From Gammaproteobacteria bacterium (GTDB lineage: Bacteria > Pseudomonadota > Gammaproteobacteria > Pseudomonadales > Pseudohongiellaceae), in contig PASF01000011.1 in the NCBI GenBank assembly GCA_002711845.1, positions 124,001 through 188,000 on the forward strand: 64,000 nucleotides of DNA. The letters run 5' to 3'. Within the stretch, counting starts at the first letter, position 1. Each line of letters begins with the position of its first letter. The position numbers were made by a program, and so were the translations under genes. The notes under the pieces are model-generated. The model had not been told where the DNA came from. It made no database searches and saw only the letters and a program-made list of their open reading frames with translations. Below are positions 37,701 through 47,100 of the stretch, in pieces.

Positions 37701-37851
37701 CCTGAGTAGCCTGCAGCAGGAAGGCAAGCTGATCGGTGTCATTTCGCATGTGACGGCGCTGAAAGAACGTATCGCCACGCAAATCAATGTGTCACCTCTG
37801 GCAGGTGGACGCAGTACCCTAAGCGGGCCGGGTTGCAGCGCTGTTACTTGA
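34717..37851 (+). CDS. sbcC: exonuclease SbcCD ATPase subunit
   Basis: A 1044-residue SMC/Rad50-like ATPase that controls the SbcD nuclease. The Walker A motif is GPTGAGKTT (residues 37-45), long Gln-rich coiled coils run from about 180 to 900, the zinc hook CPLC sits at 529-532 in the middle, and the ABC signature LSGGES (about 945) and Walker B LFLDEGFG (about 974) lie at the C-terminal end. All expected parts are intact. The start follows RILAVRFKNLNSLAGEW, typical of the family; the ribosome-binding site is weak. It converges with the LysE-type gene. Confidence 0.95.
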   Translation: MRILAVRFKNLNSLAGEWEVDFTDPAYTSDGIFAITGPTGAGKTTLLDAMCLALYRQTPRLGDITATSNEIMTRQTGECFAEVLFSTQNGNFRAHWSQHRARKRPDGKLQAARHEIAEADGNKIIDSKFATVDKRIVEITGMDFGRFTQSMLLAQGGFAAFLRASADERAPILEKITGTDIYSAISITVHERRGVEEQTLQMLLAEQAGMRLLSSEAEAELRAEKSALKAQLSIDVDKASALRGQRQWQQHCQQLEQQQAILTRDLASWQQHDDAFKDQRAQLAEATRALELSAVYATLVNLRQEQQHEQHLLSESQAQLPTLTETIDRQQRQIERLGKALLAAEQQLDAARPVLKQVHVLDSRLTDTRQQLQVQHAVLKDKQDALRQYQVDIDLTAYADVQHAEQHYRQAQQATEQAQQHLANISQGARPAQWREQHNTLSEHIARTETLQQHLQERAQQQQLLAQLETDMQRQQSDLAASSEKLAHADALLSAHKGTLKSLQDQRALQQRIIDLEALRAELETGQPCPLCGASEHPFSEHAPSLNINSLSQQIRSQEERVNVSEQQRNAVQTTQIQQNATSKNLDSQRRQLKQTHQTLMDDIQHLCQTMAVNDSTDAVLERQQGLQQRKQEITRTLQDIDDLEAALKICERNQNQAKLIREVIAERKRLQDLQHKLDTLQADRYALLEDKDPDREEVRLRTMTHNAQQTLSSAQQQYQQSVNSRQQLQQQIQSYEHSIAGRTDKLTQAEQAFAEQLQEKQFPDERSFIDAQLPEADRKALEARSQTLLQHGIELRSALARNRQELDSELARSLTDLSPDMLEQQCQSQETVVSGLREKLGAIRQRLKDNDDTRAQQQTLATRIDRQKTETERWRRLHLLIGASDGKKYRNFAQGLTFELMIQHANAQLQKMTDRYLLQRDLEQPLDLNVIDDYQAGEVRSTKNLSGGESFIVSLALALGLSRMASRNVRVDSLFLDEGFGTLDEDALDTALETLSSLQQEGKLIGVISHVTALKERIATQINVSPLAGGRSTLSGPGCSAVT

Positions 37852-37863
37852 GAACCAGCAACG

Positions 37864-38466
37864 CTACTGAAACAGCGGATACATCGATCCCAGCAACAGG
37901 ACGGCCATGACGATATTGAACACCCTTGCCCGCCGGGCATCCTGCAACAGGCGCCGCAACGATGAACCAAACAGGTTCCAGGTACTGATGCAGGGAATAC
38001 CGACCAGCACAAAAAGCAGAGCAATAATGAGCAGACTGGTCATCATGGCTGCCGGTTGTGCGTAGGTCGCGATGGCCGTGATCATCATCAGCCAGGCTTT
38101 CGGGTTGACCCACTGGAACATCGCTGCCTGCCAGAATGTCAGCGGTCTGGCAACCCTGATCTCACCTGATGCTGGCAATACCCGGGTTGGCCGCACCAAC
38201 GTCCAGGCCAGATAGATCAGCGCCATGCCACACAGAATCTTCAGCGCCGAGTCGAACAACGGATAACGGATCAGCAACTGTCCGATGCCCAGCGCCACCG
38301 CCAGCAGCAAAATCTGGCACCCCACGGTTATGCCAAAAATATGCGGTAACGACCGACGAAACCCGAAGTTGGCCCCCGATGCCAGCAACATCATATTGTT
38401 GGGGCCCGGTGTACCGGTCATCACAACCACAAATCCGACCAGAGCCAGTAGCTGTTCCAGGGGCAT
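37864..38466 (-). CDS. LysE/RhtB family amino-acid exporter
   Basis: A 200-residue membrane protein with about six helices. The N-terminal segment TPGPNNMMLLASGANFGFRRS is the LysE/RhtB signature, here cited as TPGPNNMMLL followed by GFRRSLPHIFG. Family members export amino acids such as lysine, homoserine, threonine or cysteine metabolites. It lies 14 bp downstream of the DUF5916 gene on the same strand. The exported amino acid cannot be predicted. Confidence 0.87.
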   Translation of the reverse strand: MPLEQLLALVGFVVVMTGTPGPNNMMLLASGANFGFRRSLPHIFGITVGCQILLLAVALGIGQLLIRYPLFDSALKILCGMALIYLAWTLVRPTRVLPASGEIRVARPLTFWQAAMFQWVNPKAWLMMITAIATYAQPAAMMTSLLIIALLFVLVGIPCISTWNLFGSSLRRLLQDARRARVFNIVMAVLLLGSMYPLFQ

Positions 38467-38480
38467 ATCGCTTTCCTCGT

Positions 38481-40922
38481 CTATGTACCCAGACGATAAC
38501 GCAGTTTGACAACCAGCTGACTGGCCAGAGGGTCATTCCAGGCGTTGTCGAACTGCTCGTTGAAATTGATCAGGTTGTCGCGCTTGTTACCATTGCGGTT
38601 ATAGACAATGAACAGGTCTGACAGTGGTGCCAGCTCAAGACGGTAGCGCAGCTGGAAGTTCATCTGCGAAATCGAGAAATCACCTGGCGTGCGGGCATGC
38701 TGATCTACTTCCACCAGATCGCGGTTACGGGTCGGTGCATCGGCGGGCAGGTTGAAGTAGCGGTCACCCGCCGCTTTGATGCCAACCCATTGCAGACCGG
38801 CGCTGAGCTGCTGCTTGGCGGTCAGGAAATACTCCAGCCGAAAGCCGGTTTCCCATTGACTGGTTTTGAAGGCAGTGAAATTTTGACCACCCTGGTGCAA
38901 CAACCAGCCATCGCGATCCTGATACTCCACTTCACCCGTTACATTGATATTTGCCGCTGGCCGCCAGGTCGCGCCCACTTCATAAGACTCACTGTAACCA
39001 CCGGCAAACTCGGTAGAGCGACCAATCTGGCCGTTCAGACTGAGCTCCCTGGCCGTGTTAGTGGTATAACTGGCGCTGTAGTTGGTACGTTCGCGGGTGG
39101 AGAACGTACCGTTGCCGAAGCTGTTCAGATCATCATAACGCTTAGGGAAATGCTGCAGGTTGATATTCAGCCGATCCAGATTGTTCAGTGTGATGGCAGT
39201 GCTGATGACCGGAATTGCATTGTTGGTGCGATCGCCCTGCAGGTTTTCCTCATAGCGCAGGAACGAGGACACTCGCACATCGCGCACCCGCGTCAATCCG
39301 GTCTTGATCCATTCAAAACGATACCAGGCTTCCTTGGCATTGTTGCGATCCTGATAACCGAAATCATTGACATCAAGGTCTTCATCAAAATAGGTCAAAT
39401 GCAGGGTGTGCTTGAAGCCCTGCCGCGGCGAGTACACGATATCAGTAAAGGCACCGAAACCCTGATCGCCATCGTCTACATCTGACGTCACCACCTGTCC
39501 GTCAAAGCTCCAGATACCACCGCGGGTCAGATACCTGAAATCGATCGCATGGACCTGGGCATCCGACTCCGGGTGTGCCACCAGGGTGCCTATGTAACCG
39601 ATGCCCCGATAGGCCGCACCGGTGCTGCCTCCCTGATCCTCATATAAAACGCGGAAGGCAGTGAAATCCCGTCCCTGTTGCTCAATTCGCTGTCCCGGCA
39701 GTTGAAACTGGGTGTCGTCCTCGGACGCGGCGAGCACGCCGTAACGGAAATTCCCCAGCTGACCGGTGGCCTTGGCTGCGCCCAGCAGGTCTGCCGTCTG
39801 AATGCGCTCTCGCGCTGGCAGCAACACCCCGTCAGGCAGATCCGGCGAGCGCGGCCGCCCACCGATACGGCGGGTATTCAGAATGGAAAAGCGCTTGCCA
39901 ATGCTGCCGTTGGAGCGAGATGTGGTGTTGAATATCTCCTGACCTTCCTGGAAGAACAGGCGTTTTTCCGGAAAGAATACTTCGGTGGCAGTCAGATTAA
40001 CCACGACATCATCGGCTTCGGCAGAACCAAAGTCCGGATTCAGCGTTGCCGTCATCTGGAAGTTACTTGAGGGACGCCAGAACACGTCCACGCCAGCCCG
40101 GTGTTCCCAGTCGGCATCAATTTCGTCGTAGGTGGAGGCAAAGGACGGGAACAGACTCCATTGCTGCTGCGGATTGACGCCCTCCATCTCCAGCAGCGGG
40201 AAATTACTCAGGAAAATCGGGTCGGACTTGGCAATCGGAGGCCATGCCCAGTTCTGGTTGAGGTGCGCTACCACACGCTCGGCATAGAACCCGATCTGCC
40301 GACGGCCTTCGCGGCCCGGCATTGCCAGCTGCCCCCAGGGGATGTAGAACTCGGCGCTCCAGCCATTGGCATTGTCGCTGGTGGCGCCGTACCAGGCGCC
40401 ATCCCACTGACTGTTGTATTGGCGCTCAGGCAGAATAGTGCCGTCAAGCTGATTGTCGCCCAGAGCCAGACTCACCCAGTAACCGTATTGCCCCTCGCCC
40501 GAGGTATCCAGCGTAATGGACACCCGGTCGCGGTTCACTTCCCGGTTGTCGCGCGCAGTAATACGGCGCACCAGCGTATCGGCCGGCTGCTCCATGACGA
40601 CGCCGATATAAATACCATCATCGGTATAGAACACCTTCATTTCCGTGTCGTAAGGTGCCTGGGCCAGGGTTTCCGGCTCCACAATCCACATGCCGCTCTG
40701 CGCAGGTATCTGGGACCACACCGCATCGGTCAGCTGACCGTCCAGTTCAAGCGCTACATTATCCGGCAAGCGCTGCAATGGAATCACCATCTCACTGCCA
40801 AAGCGGGCCTGCACACCCAGCGGGGCGGGATTGAGGCCAGCAACGCCGGGCTGAGCCTGGGCGACGGCGGAAAGACATAAGGACGACAGTCCCACAAGCG
40901 AGAGTCGGAGCAAGGAGTTCAA
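38481..40922 (-). CDS. DUF5916-type outer-membrane-associated protein
   Basis: An 813-residue exported protein with a signal peptide (cleavage near AQAQ). Residues about 50-230 resemble a family-9 carbohydrate-binding-like domain (ALELDGQLTDAVWSQ, then EMKVFYTDDGIYIGVVM). The rest is a long beta-rich region with FFPEKRLFFQEGQEIF (about 320-335), characteristic of DUF5916, and alternating strands consistent with a beta barrel. The start appears to be TTG at 40922, with AGG ten bases upstream; a second TTG three codons later is possible. A minus-strand TATACT (40970-40975) may be its -10 box. Function is unknown. Confidence 0.8.
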   Translation of the reverse strand: MNSLLRLSLVGLSSLCLSAVAQAQPGVAGLNPAPLGVQARFGSEMVIPLQRLPDNVALELDGQLTDAVWSQIPAQSGMWIVEPETLAQAPYDTEMKVFYTDDGIYIGVVMEQPADTLVRRITARDNREVNRDRVSITLDTSGEGQYGYWVSLALGDNQLDGTILPERQYNSQWDGAWYGATSDNANGWSAEFYIPWGQLAMPGREGRRQIGFYAERVVAHLNQNWAWPPIAKSDPIFLSNFPLLEMEGVNPQQQWSLFPSFASTYDEIDADWEHRAGVDVFWRPSSNFQMTATLNPDFGSAEADDVVVNLTATEVFFPEKRLFFQEGQEIFNTTSRSNGSIGKRFSILNTRRIGGRPRSPDLPDGVLLPARERIQTADLLGAAKATGQLGNFRYGVLAASEDDTQFQLPGQRIEQQGRDFTAFRVLYEDQGGSTGAAYRGIGYIGTLVAHPESDAQVHAIDFRYLTRGGIWSFDGQVVTSDVDDGDQGFGAFTDIVYSPRQGFKHTLHLTYFDEDLDVNDFGYQDRNNAKEAWYRFEWIKTGLTRVRDVRVSSFLRYEENLQGDRTNNAIPVISTAITLNNLDRLNINLQHFPKRYDDLNSFGNGTFSTRERTNYSASYTTNTARELSLNGQIGRSTEFAGGYSESYEVGATWRPAANINVTGEVEYQDRDGWLLHQGGQNFTAFKTSQWETGFRLEYFLTAKQQLSAGLQWVGIKAAGDRYFNLPADAPTRNRDLVEVDQHARTPGDFSISQMNFQLRYRLELAPLSDLFIVYNRNGNKRDNLINFNEQFDNAWNDPLASQLVVKLRYRLGT

Positions 40923-41018
40923 AACAGGATACCTATTATTTTAATGGGTGACAAAAACGTAACCGCGGGAGTATAACGGCAACAAATAGGGATGGCATCA
41001 ATGATTTGCAGTAAAGTT

Positions 41019-41029
41019 TGACAGATTGT
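41019..41029 (+). promoter_or_regulatory. TGACAGATTGT motif upstream of paralog 2
   Basis: This 11-bp sequence matches the motif upstream of paralog 1, in the same orientation relative to the gene, about 100 bp before the start at 41129. With the following AAG it forms an imperfect TGACA-N3-TGTAA dyad. Confidence 0.3.
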
Positions 41030-41078
41030 AAGCACCCGACAGCAGGCCCTGGCTGAGAGGCCCGCTTGTATGGGGGCC

Positions 41079-41094
41079 ATTATTGATCAATAAT
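41079..41094. promoter_or_regulatory. perfect 16-bp palindrome upstream of paralog 2
   Basis: ATTATTGATCAATAAT is a perfect, A+T-rich palindrome ending 34 bp before the paralog 2 start, in a setting otherwise rich in G+C. Position and symmetry suit a dimeric repressor site or the -10 region. It is not the spaced FNR site. Confidence 0.5.
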
Positions 41095-41128
41095 CGGGGA
41101 AAACACTGTTTTTAGCGGGAGAATAACA

Positions 41129-42136
41129 ATGACGACTCGACAGAAAACAACGTTTGCGACCCTGACCTTGGGCATCTTACTGGGCGCTGGTACTACCGCC
41201 TTGGCCCAGGACGATCTGCCCCGGACCCACTACGGCAAACCTGATCTGCAGGGCGTGTGGAGCAATGCCACACTCACGCCATTGACCCGTGACCGGGACC
41301 TGGGTGAGACACGGGTGCTCAGTGTTGAGCAGGTGCGTGCCATGGAGGGGGGGCATCAGGCATTTCTGGAAGCCGAGTATGCCGACAGCGATCCCGATCG
41401 CGAACCCGGCGCCGGCGCCCAGGGTGGCGACGACGGTGACACCAACGACGGTTATAACGAATTCTGGAAAGAAGTCGGTGATCGCATTCAGATCATCAAC
41501 GGCGAGCCCCGCTCATCGATCATCGTCGACCCGCCCAATGGCCAGATTCCCTTCGCCGGTGATCCCCGCGCCCGATTCGCCCGCGCCCCCGGTGCACCTG
41601 CTGCCAATGATGGCCCGGAAGGACGTCCACTGTCCGAGCGCTGCCTGATTTCCTTTGGCACGCACTCCGGCCCCCCCATGCTACCGGTGATGTACAACAA
41701 TAATTACCAGATTGTACAAACCGAAGACTACGTCATGATTCTCGCCGAAATGATTCACGATGCCCGCATCGTTCGCATAGATGATGAGCCGATGCCCCAC
41801 ATGCAGAAGTGGATGGGGGATTCTGTCGGACACTGGGACGATGACACGCTGGTCGTCACCACGACCGGCTATCATCCGCAACATACCGTATTTGGCGCCT
41901 CGGAAAACCTGACCGTGACCGAGCGCTTTGAGCGCGTCTCCACATCGGAGATTCTCTACTCATTTACTGTTGAGGACCCCACCGTGTTCAGTCAGCCCTG
42001 GACCGGTGAGCTGGTGTTCAATGCCAAATCGGCGGATGAACCGATGTATGAATACGCCTGCCACGAAGGTAACTATGCGCTGCCTGGTGTGCTGGCTGGC
42101 GCCCGACGGGCGGAAGCCGAGGCTGCGAACCAGTAA
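41129..42136 (+). CDS. secreted protein of the DIPRTAxGxPDxxGLW family, paralog 2
   Basis: A 335-residue exported protein (signal peptide cleaved near ALAQ) homologous to the genes at 33461, 55654 and 56546. It starts LPRTHYGKPDLQGVWSN and has a Gly/Asp-rich insert (about residues 92-110). It keeps ERCLISFGTHSGPPMLPV, YNNNYQIVQTEDYVMI, EMIHDARIVRID, WMGDSVGHWDDDTLVV and YEYACHEGNY. Paralogs 1 and 2 are the closest pair by eye. GGGAG stands nine bases before the ATG. A gene for a small membrane protein starts 9 bp after the stop, so these may form an operon. Confidence 0.78.
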   Translation: MTTRQKTTFATLTLGILLGAGTTALAQDDLPRTHYGKPDLQGVWSNATLTPLTRDRDLGETRVLSVEQVRAMEGGHQAFLEAEYADSDPDREPGAGAQGGDDGDTNDGYNEFWKEVGDRIQIINGEPRSSIIVDPPNGQIPFAGDPRARFARAPGAPAANDGPEGRPLSERCLISFGTHSGPPMLPVMYNNNYQIVQTEDYVMILAEMIHDARIVRIDDEPMPHMQKWMGDSVGHWDDDTLVVTTTGYHPQHTVFGASENLTVTERFERVSTSEILYSFTVEDPTVFSQPWTGELVFNAKSADEPMYEYACHEGNYALPGVLAGARRAEAEAANQ

Positions 42137-42145
42137 GGCGGGCCA

Positions 42146-42649
42146 TTGACAGTGCTGGAGTTGTACGCCAGTTTTGAACTGACCGGTTTTAGCACTGCAG
42201 TGCGTGAACTGTGGTGGGTATTTCCCACCATTCTGGTGTTCCATTCCCTGAGCATGGGGCTGATGGCGGGTATCGGCATCGTCTGCGCCTTGCGGGCCCT
42301 GGGCTTTGCCCGGCAAATCCCGATAGCCATGTTCAGCAAATTCCAGCCACTACTGTGGGTGGGCCTGGGGATCGCCGGCGCGTCCGGGCTTTTACTGCTT
42401 GCCGGCTACCCGGCCAAGGCACTAACCAACCCGCTGTTTTTTATAAAGATGCTCATGCTGGCTGGCGCCATCTGGCTGACCGTACGAATGACTTCAACAG
42501 CACCTCGTCTGTCGTCGCAGAGCCCGTCGCCGGCCCGGCTGCCGGCTCTACTGACCATCGGCCTGTGGTTGGGCGTCATCGCATCCGGGCGCTTCCTGGC
42601 CTACACCCACACTGTCCTGCTGGCCTCCTGGCTGGTGGTGGGCGGCTAG
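42146..42649 (+). CDS. small integral membrane protein, first of a pair (DUF6644-like, tentative)
   Basis: A 167-residue protein with four predicted helices. The N-terminal half reads WWVFPTILVFHSLSMGLMAG, with a conserved His in helix 1, and a second His sits late in the protein (LAYTHTVLLASW). The likely start is TTG at 42146, seven bases after AAGG; GTG at 42152 is possible. It resembles the next gene in layout, and the two may form a heteromer. The His pattern could suggest haem binding, but this is speculation. Confidence 0.6.
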   Translation: MTVLELYASFELTGFSTAVRELWWVFPTILVFHSLSMGLMAGIGIVCALRALGFARQIPIAMFSKFQPLLWVGLGIAGASGLLLLAGYPAKALTNPLFFIKMLMLAGAIWLTVRMTSTAPRLSSQSPSPARLPALLTIGLWLGVIASGRFLAYTHTVLLASWLVVGG

Positions 42650-42651
42650 CC

Positions 42652-43161
42652 ATGGTGGATTTTCTGAGCGCGCTGGGCCACAACACGGGCATTTTTGCTT
42701 TCATGAATACTCAGTGGGGCTGGCCAGCCATTGAGTCGCTGCACTTTATGGGTCTGACCTTGCTACTGGGAACGGTGGGCCTGTTTGACCTGCGCCTGCT
42801 CGGAGTCGGGCGTGGCATCAATATCGCTGCACTGCATTCACTGGTACTCTGGGGTATTGCCGGCTTTATTCTAAATGTGATCACCGGTTTCATGTTTCTG
42901 GTCAGTGACCCCGGCCAGTATGTCTACAACCCGGCGTTTCAGCTCAAGATGCTGGCGATGCTGATCGCCGGTCTGAACCTGATGGTATTTTACAGTCTAT
43001 TGGCGCCGCAGGTCAGGGCACTGCCCCACGCCGTGACGGTGCCCAGCGCAGCGAGGCTGGCAGCACTGGTATCACTGTTGTGCTGGATTGCCGTGATCAG
43101 TTTCGGTCGTCTGATCACCTTTTATCGTCCGCCGGAGTTCTGGTGTTTCTGGTGCCTGTGA
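42652..43161 (+). CDS. small integral membrane protein, second of a pair (DUF6644-like, tentative)
   Basis: A 169-residue protein with four helices: WPAIESLHFMGLTLLLGTVG in the first, then LHSLVLWGIAGFILNVITG, KMLAMLIAGLNLMVFYSLL, and SLLCWIAVISFGRLITFY. A His in the first helix parallels the preceding protein. The ATG lies 2 bp after that gene's stop, so the two are cotranscribed. The C-terminus ends in an aromatic and Cys-rich FWCFWCL. Role unknown; the link to exported paralog 2 is by operon only. Confidence 0.65.
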   Translation: MVDFLSALGHNTGIFAFMNTQWGWPAIESLHFMGLTLLLGTVGLFDLRLLGVGRGINIAALHSLVLWGIAGFILNVITGFMFLVSDPGQYVYNPAFQLKMLAMLIAGLNLMVFYSLLAPQVRALPHAVTVPSAARLAALVSLLCWIAVISFGRLITFYRPPEFWCFWCL

Positions 43162-43183
43162 TGCTGTGTCAGCGCTGCCGGGA

Positions 43184-43981
43184 TCAGACCCTGGACGCTA
43201 CCACGATGGCATTAAAACTGCGGCCATCCCAGGGCACAAGCCGGTCATAGTCGTGTTCCAGCAGGGTGACCTCGAAGCCGATGCTCAGAAGCAGTTGTTT
43301 CAGGTCGGCCAGGGTCATGGCCATCATGGTATGCTGATCGTGCCAGATTTGTGTGCGTTCAGCTGATGTGCGGCGAATCGACAGATGCAGATCCAGATCC
43401 TCGCCTTCGCCGGCATAATACCAACCCGAGGTAAACGTAAGACGCGCGTCAGTTGTCTGCACGTGCGTGACCACATCGTGCTGCTGGCGCGCGCCAGCAG
43501 CATCGACTGTATTGAAGACGAACACACCGCCGGGTTTCAGTGCGCGCCAGGTGCGCCGGAGTGTTTCGACGAACTGCTGACGCGGATGACTGTAATGAAT
43601 TGAATACAGAAAACAGCTGATCAGATCGAACCCGGCCTCTTGTTCGAACCCGGCCAGGTCACACAGCATCAACCGCGCCTCGGGGCAACGACGCTGCGCC
43701 TGCGCCAGCATCGCCGGGCTGTTATCGAGTCCCACAGGCGTGAAACCGAGCCTGGTCATCGCCTGCAGATGCTGACCGGTCCCGCAGGCCAGATCCAGGT
43801 AATCGCGTCCCCCGGCGCTGGCAAAGGCATCAAATACGCGGGCTGCAAATGCGCACTGACCCGCATAGTCCACCTCGGCGCAGAACTGGTCATAGTAACG
43901 CGCAAGATCGGCGTACAGGGCGCCCCGGCCAACTGGCTCAACCCCGGGATGTCCGGCTCGGTGTTTAACGGTATCCGACAT
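43184..43981 (-). CDS. class I SAM-dependent methyltransferase
   Basis: A 265-residue methyltransferase. ALYADLARYYDQFCAEVDY precedes motif I DYLDLACGTGQHLQAM, then PVGLDNSPAMLAQAQRR (motif II) and a motif IV region FDLISCFLYSIHY. The C-terminal half is beta-rich, as in small-molecule methyltransferases of the Methyltransf_11/25 type. The ATG at 43981 gives a compact protein; the ribosome-binding site is weak and an upstream in-frame start exists. It diverges from recC. The substrate is unknown. Confidence 0.78.
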   Translation of the reverse strand: MSDTVKHRAGHPGVEPVGRGALYADLARYYDQFCAEVDYAGQCAFAARVFDAFASAGGRDYLDLACGTGQHLQAMTRLGFTPVGLDNSPAMLAQAQRRCPEARLMLCDLAGFEQEAGFDLISCFLYSIHYSHPRQQFVETLRRTWRALKPGGVFVFNTVDAAGARQQHDVVTHVQTTDARLTFTSGWYYAGEGEDLDLHLSIRRTSAERTQIWHDQHTMMAMTLADLKQLLLSIGFEVTLLEHDYDRLVPWDGRSFNAIVVASRV

Positions 43982-44129
43982 ACTGGCAGACTCATGGCAA
44001 TCGCGATGTGCAAAACCCGCGCAGATTACACCAGACCCGACCATAACGCACCATACCAATTGCCGCCAAAAGCCTTATACTCACGATCATGATGCACAGA
44101 CCAAGTCAGGGACGATTACAGGCCAGTCA

Positions 44130-47100
44130 ATGAGTCCAGCAGGATCCCAAAAGACCACTCCGCCGCTGGCTGACGTGCCGATACAGCCGGGTTTCATGGT
44201 GTTGCAGAGCAACCGGCTGGAACAGCTGCGCCAGGTTACCGTGACCTGGCTTAGCCGCCACCCGCTAACGCCGTTGGAAAACGAAACCCTGCTGGTGCAA
44301 AGCAATGGCATCGCACAGTGGCTGAAACTGGCGCTGGCGGCCGATACCGATGCCCCTGAACCGGGTTGTGGCATCGCCGCCGCGATGAATATCAGTCTCC
44401 CCGGACGATTCCACTGGCAAGCCTACCGTGCGGTCCTGGGCGACCTGCCGGAAACCTCACCGTACGATAAGACGCTGCTGAGCTGGCGCCTGTTGCGCCT
44501 GCTTCCCACATTGCTGGCCGAACCCGAATTTGCTGCGCTGCGGCATTTCCTCAGCGAGGACAGCGGCCAGCGCAAACAGTTCCAGCTGGCCCAGCGCCTG
44601 GCTGACCTGCTCGACCAATACCAGATTTACCGCGCAGACTGGCTGCAGAACTGGGCACAGGGTGTCAACCAGATCACCCGCCAAAACCAGCAGTTTGCCT
44701 TGCCCGATGAACAGAGCTGGCAGGCGGAACTGTGGCGGCGCCTGTTACGCGACATCGCACCGGAGGCCCGCAACAGCGGCCGGGCCCAGGTCCACCAGCA
44801 GTTTCTGGACGCCTGCCAGGGACTGACCACCGACAGTCGGCCGGCTGCGCTGCCCCGCCGCGTGGTGGTTTTCGGCATTTCCTCGCTGCCTCGCCAGAGC
44901 CTCGAAGTGCTGTCAGCCATAGCCCGCTGCACGCAGGTACTCCTGTGTGTGCACAACCCCTGTTCACACTACTGGGGCGACATCATCGAGCCCCATATTG
45001 CCCAACGACTTTTCGCCCGTCCCTACAAACGCCAGCTGCCACGCGCCGACTTGCCCAATGCGGCAGATTCCGGTGCCGTTGATGAACTATTCCTGCGCGG
45101 CAACCCTCTGTTAGCGGCCTGGGGCAAGCAGGGCCGGGATTACATCCGCCTGCTTGATGAGCATGACAATCGCGCCGACTATGAACAGATATTCCAGGAC
45201 AACAAACTCGCTATCGATCTGTTCGAGCAGCCCGATGAACACAATCTGCTGGGCCGTCTTCAGGCGGACATCTTTCATCTGCGCAGCATCGACGAAGCGC
45301 GCGCGGCAAACGCCCATGTTGAGACCTCTGGCGGCCTGAGCTTTCACATCGCGCACAGCACCCAACGCGAGGTGGAGATTCTGCAGGATCATCTGCTGAG
45401 CCTGTTTGCCAGTGACCCGACCTTGCGGCCTCGCGACATTCTGGTCATGGTGCCTGACATCAATCAGTTTGCGCCGCATATTCAGGCTGTTTTTGGCCGT
45501 ATCAGCCGCGACGATACGCGGTACATACCGTTTACCATCTCCGATCAGGGCAAACGTCACCAAACACCGTTGTACCTGGCCCTTACCCTGCTACTGAACC
45601 TGTCCTCTTCCCGCTTTGGCGTCAGTGAGTTACTGGACCTGATGGATGTACCCGCGGTACAGAATGCCTTTGACCTTGATGCTGCCGACAAGGGACTGTT
45701 ACATCGCTGGGCTGAGGACGCCGGTATCCGTTGGGGGCTCAATGCCGAACAGCGCGTCGCTCAGGGCATGCCTGCGACACTGAACAAAGCGGCACTGGAG
45801 CAGAACACCTGGCACTTTGGCCTGCGCCGCATGTTGCTGGGCTACGCGGTGGGCAATGGCAGCGCCTGGCAGGATATCGAGCCCTACGCAGAGGTAGGCG
45901 GCCTGGGCGCCGCCGTGACCGGAAAGCTCGCGCACCTGCTACGCGTGCTGGAACATTACTGGCAGCTGTTCCGACAGCCCGCTGATGTGATGACCTGGAG
46001 CGCCCGCATCAGCGCCCTGCTCAACCAGTGTTTCGTGGCCACTGACGATCGGGATGCCATGCTGATCAGCCGCGCCGAACAGCACCTGCAGAGCTGGACA
46101 GACGCCTGCAGCCAGGCCGGCTTTCATGATCCATTGCCGATTGAAGTGGTCAGTGACTATTTTCTGGCGTCACTGGATGAACTGGAACTGAGTCAGCGCT
46201 TTCTGGCCGGCGCCGTCAACTTTGCCACGCTGATGCCGATGCGCGCCATCCCCTTCCGTCACATTTGTCTGCTGGGCATGAATGACGGCGACTATCCGCG
46301 CCAGCTTACCTCTGTTGATTTCGATCTGATGCGCCAGGACTATCGGCCTGGTGACCGTTCGCGCCGCGAGGACGATCGTTATCTGTTTCTTGAAGCGCTG
46401 TTGTCTGCGCGCGAATCGCTGTACCTGAGCTGGGCCGGTCGCAGTATCCGCGATAACAGTGAACGACCACCCTCAGTGCTGGTGGCACAACTGCGTGACT
46501 ACATTGAAGATACTTTTGATAGCACTTTTGAAAGTTCTGTCGAAAGCTCTGTCGAAAGCACCGTCGAAGAACCGGCTCACGATTCAAACATACTTCAACG
46601 CATCACTCACGAATACCCATTGCAGCCCTTCAGTGCTACCTATTTTAGTACCGAATCATCACTGGGCACGTATGCCAGCGAATGGGCGCCGGGCATACCC
46701 GCGCAAAACGAGACCGCCACAAAACTGCCGGCTACAGATCCGTCACAACCTGCGACCATCACACTGGGCGATCTCGGCGCCCTGCTGCGCAACCCGGCTG
46801 CCGTGTTCTTTGACCGGCGCCTGGGGGTGGTGTTCAGTCGCGACGAGCTGACTGGCGAAGACCATGAATCCTTTACCATCAATGGCCTTGATCAGTGGCA
46901 GATTCAGGATCAATTGATACGCGATGCGCAATATGCCCTGCGTACACAGATGGACGCGGACAGCGTCGATACCGAGCAATTGCTGACAGCATTGATCAGC
47001 AGGCAACAGCGCCAGGGGGCTCTGCCCATGCCGCCGTTTGCCGATCTTTATCGACAGCCTCTGATCCGACCGCTGATAAAGCCGCTTGATCGCTGTCATA

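Noticed and set aside
41018-41023. TTGACA as a -35 box for paralog 2
   Set aside because: The sequence at 17-18 bp spacing (AGCAGG) is not a -10 box; the motif is better described as part of a dyad shared with paralog 1.
41079-41094. Palindrome as an FNR site
   Set aside because: An FNR site needs TTGAT and ATCAA separated by four bases; here the halves overlap.
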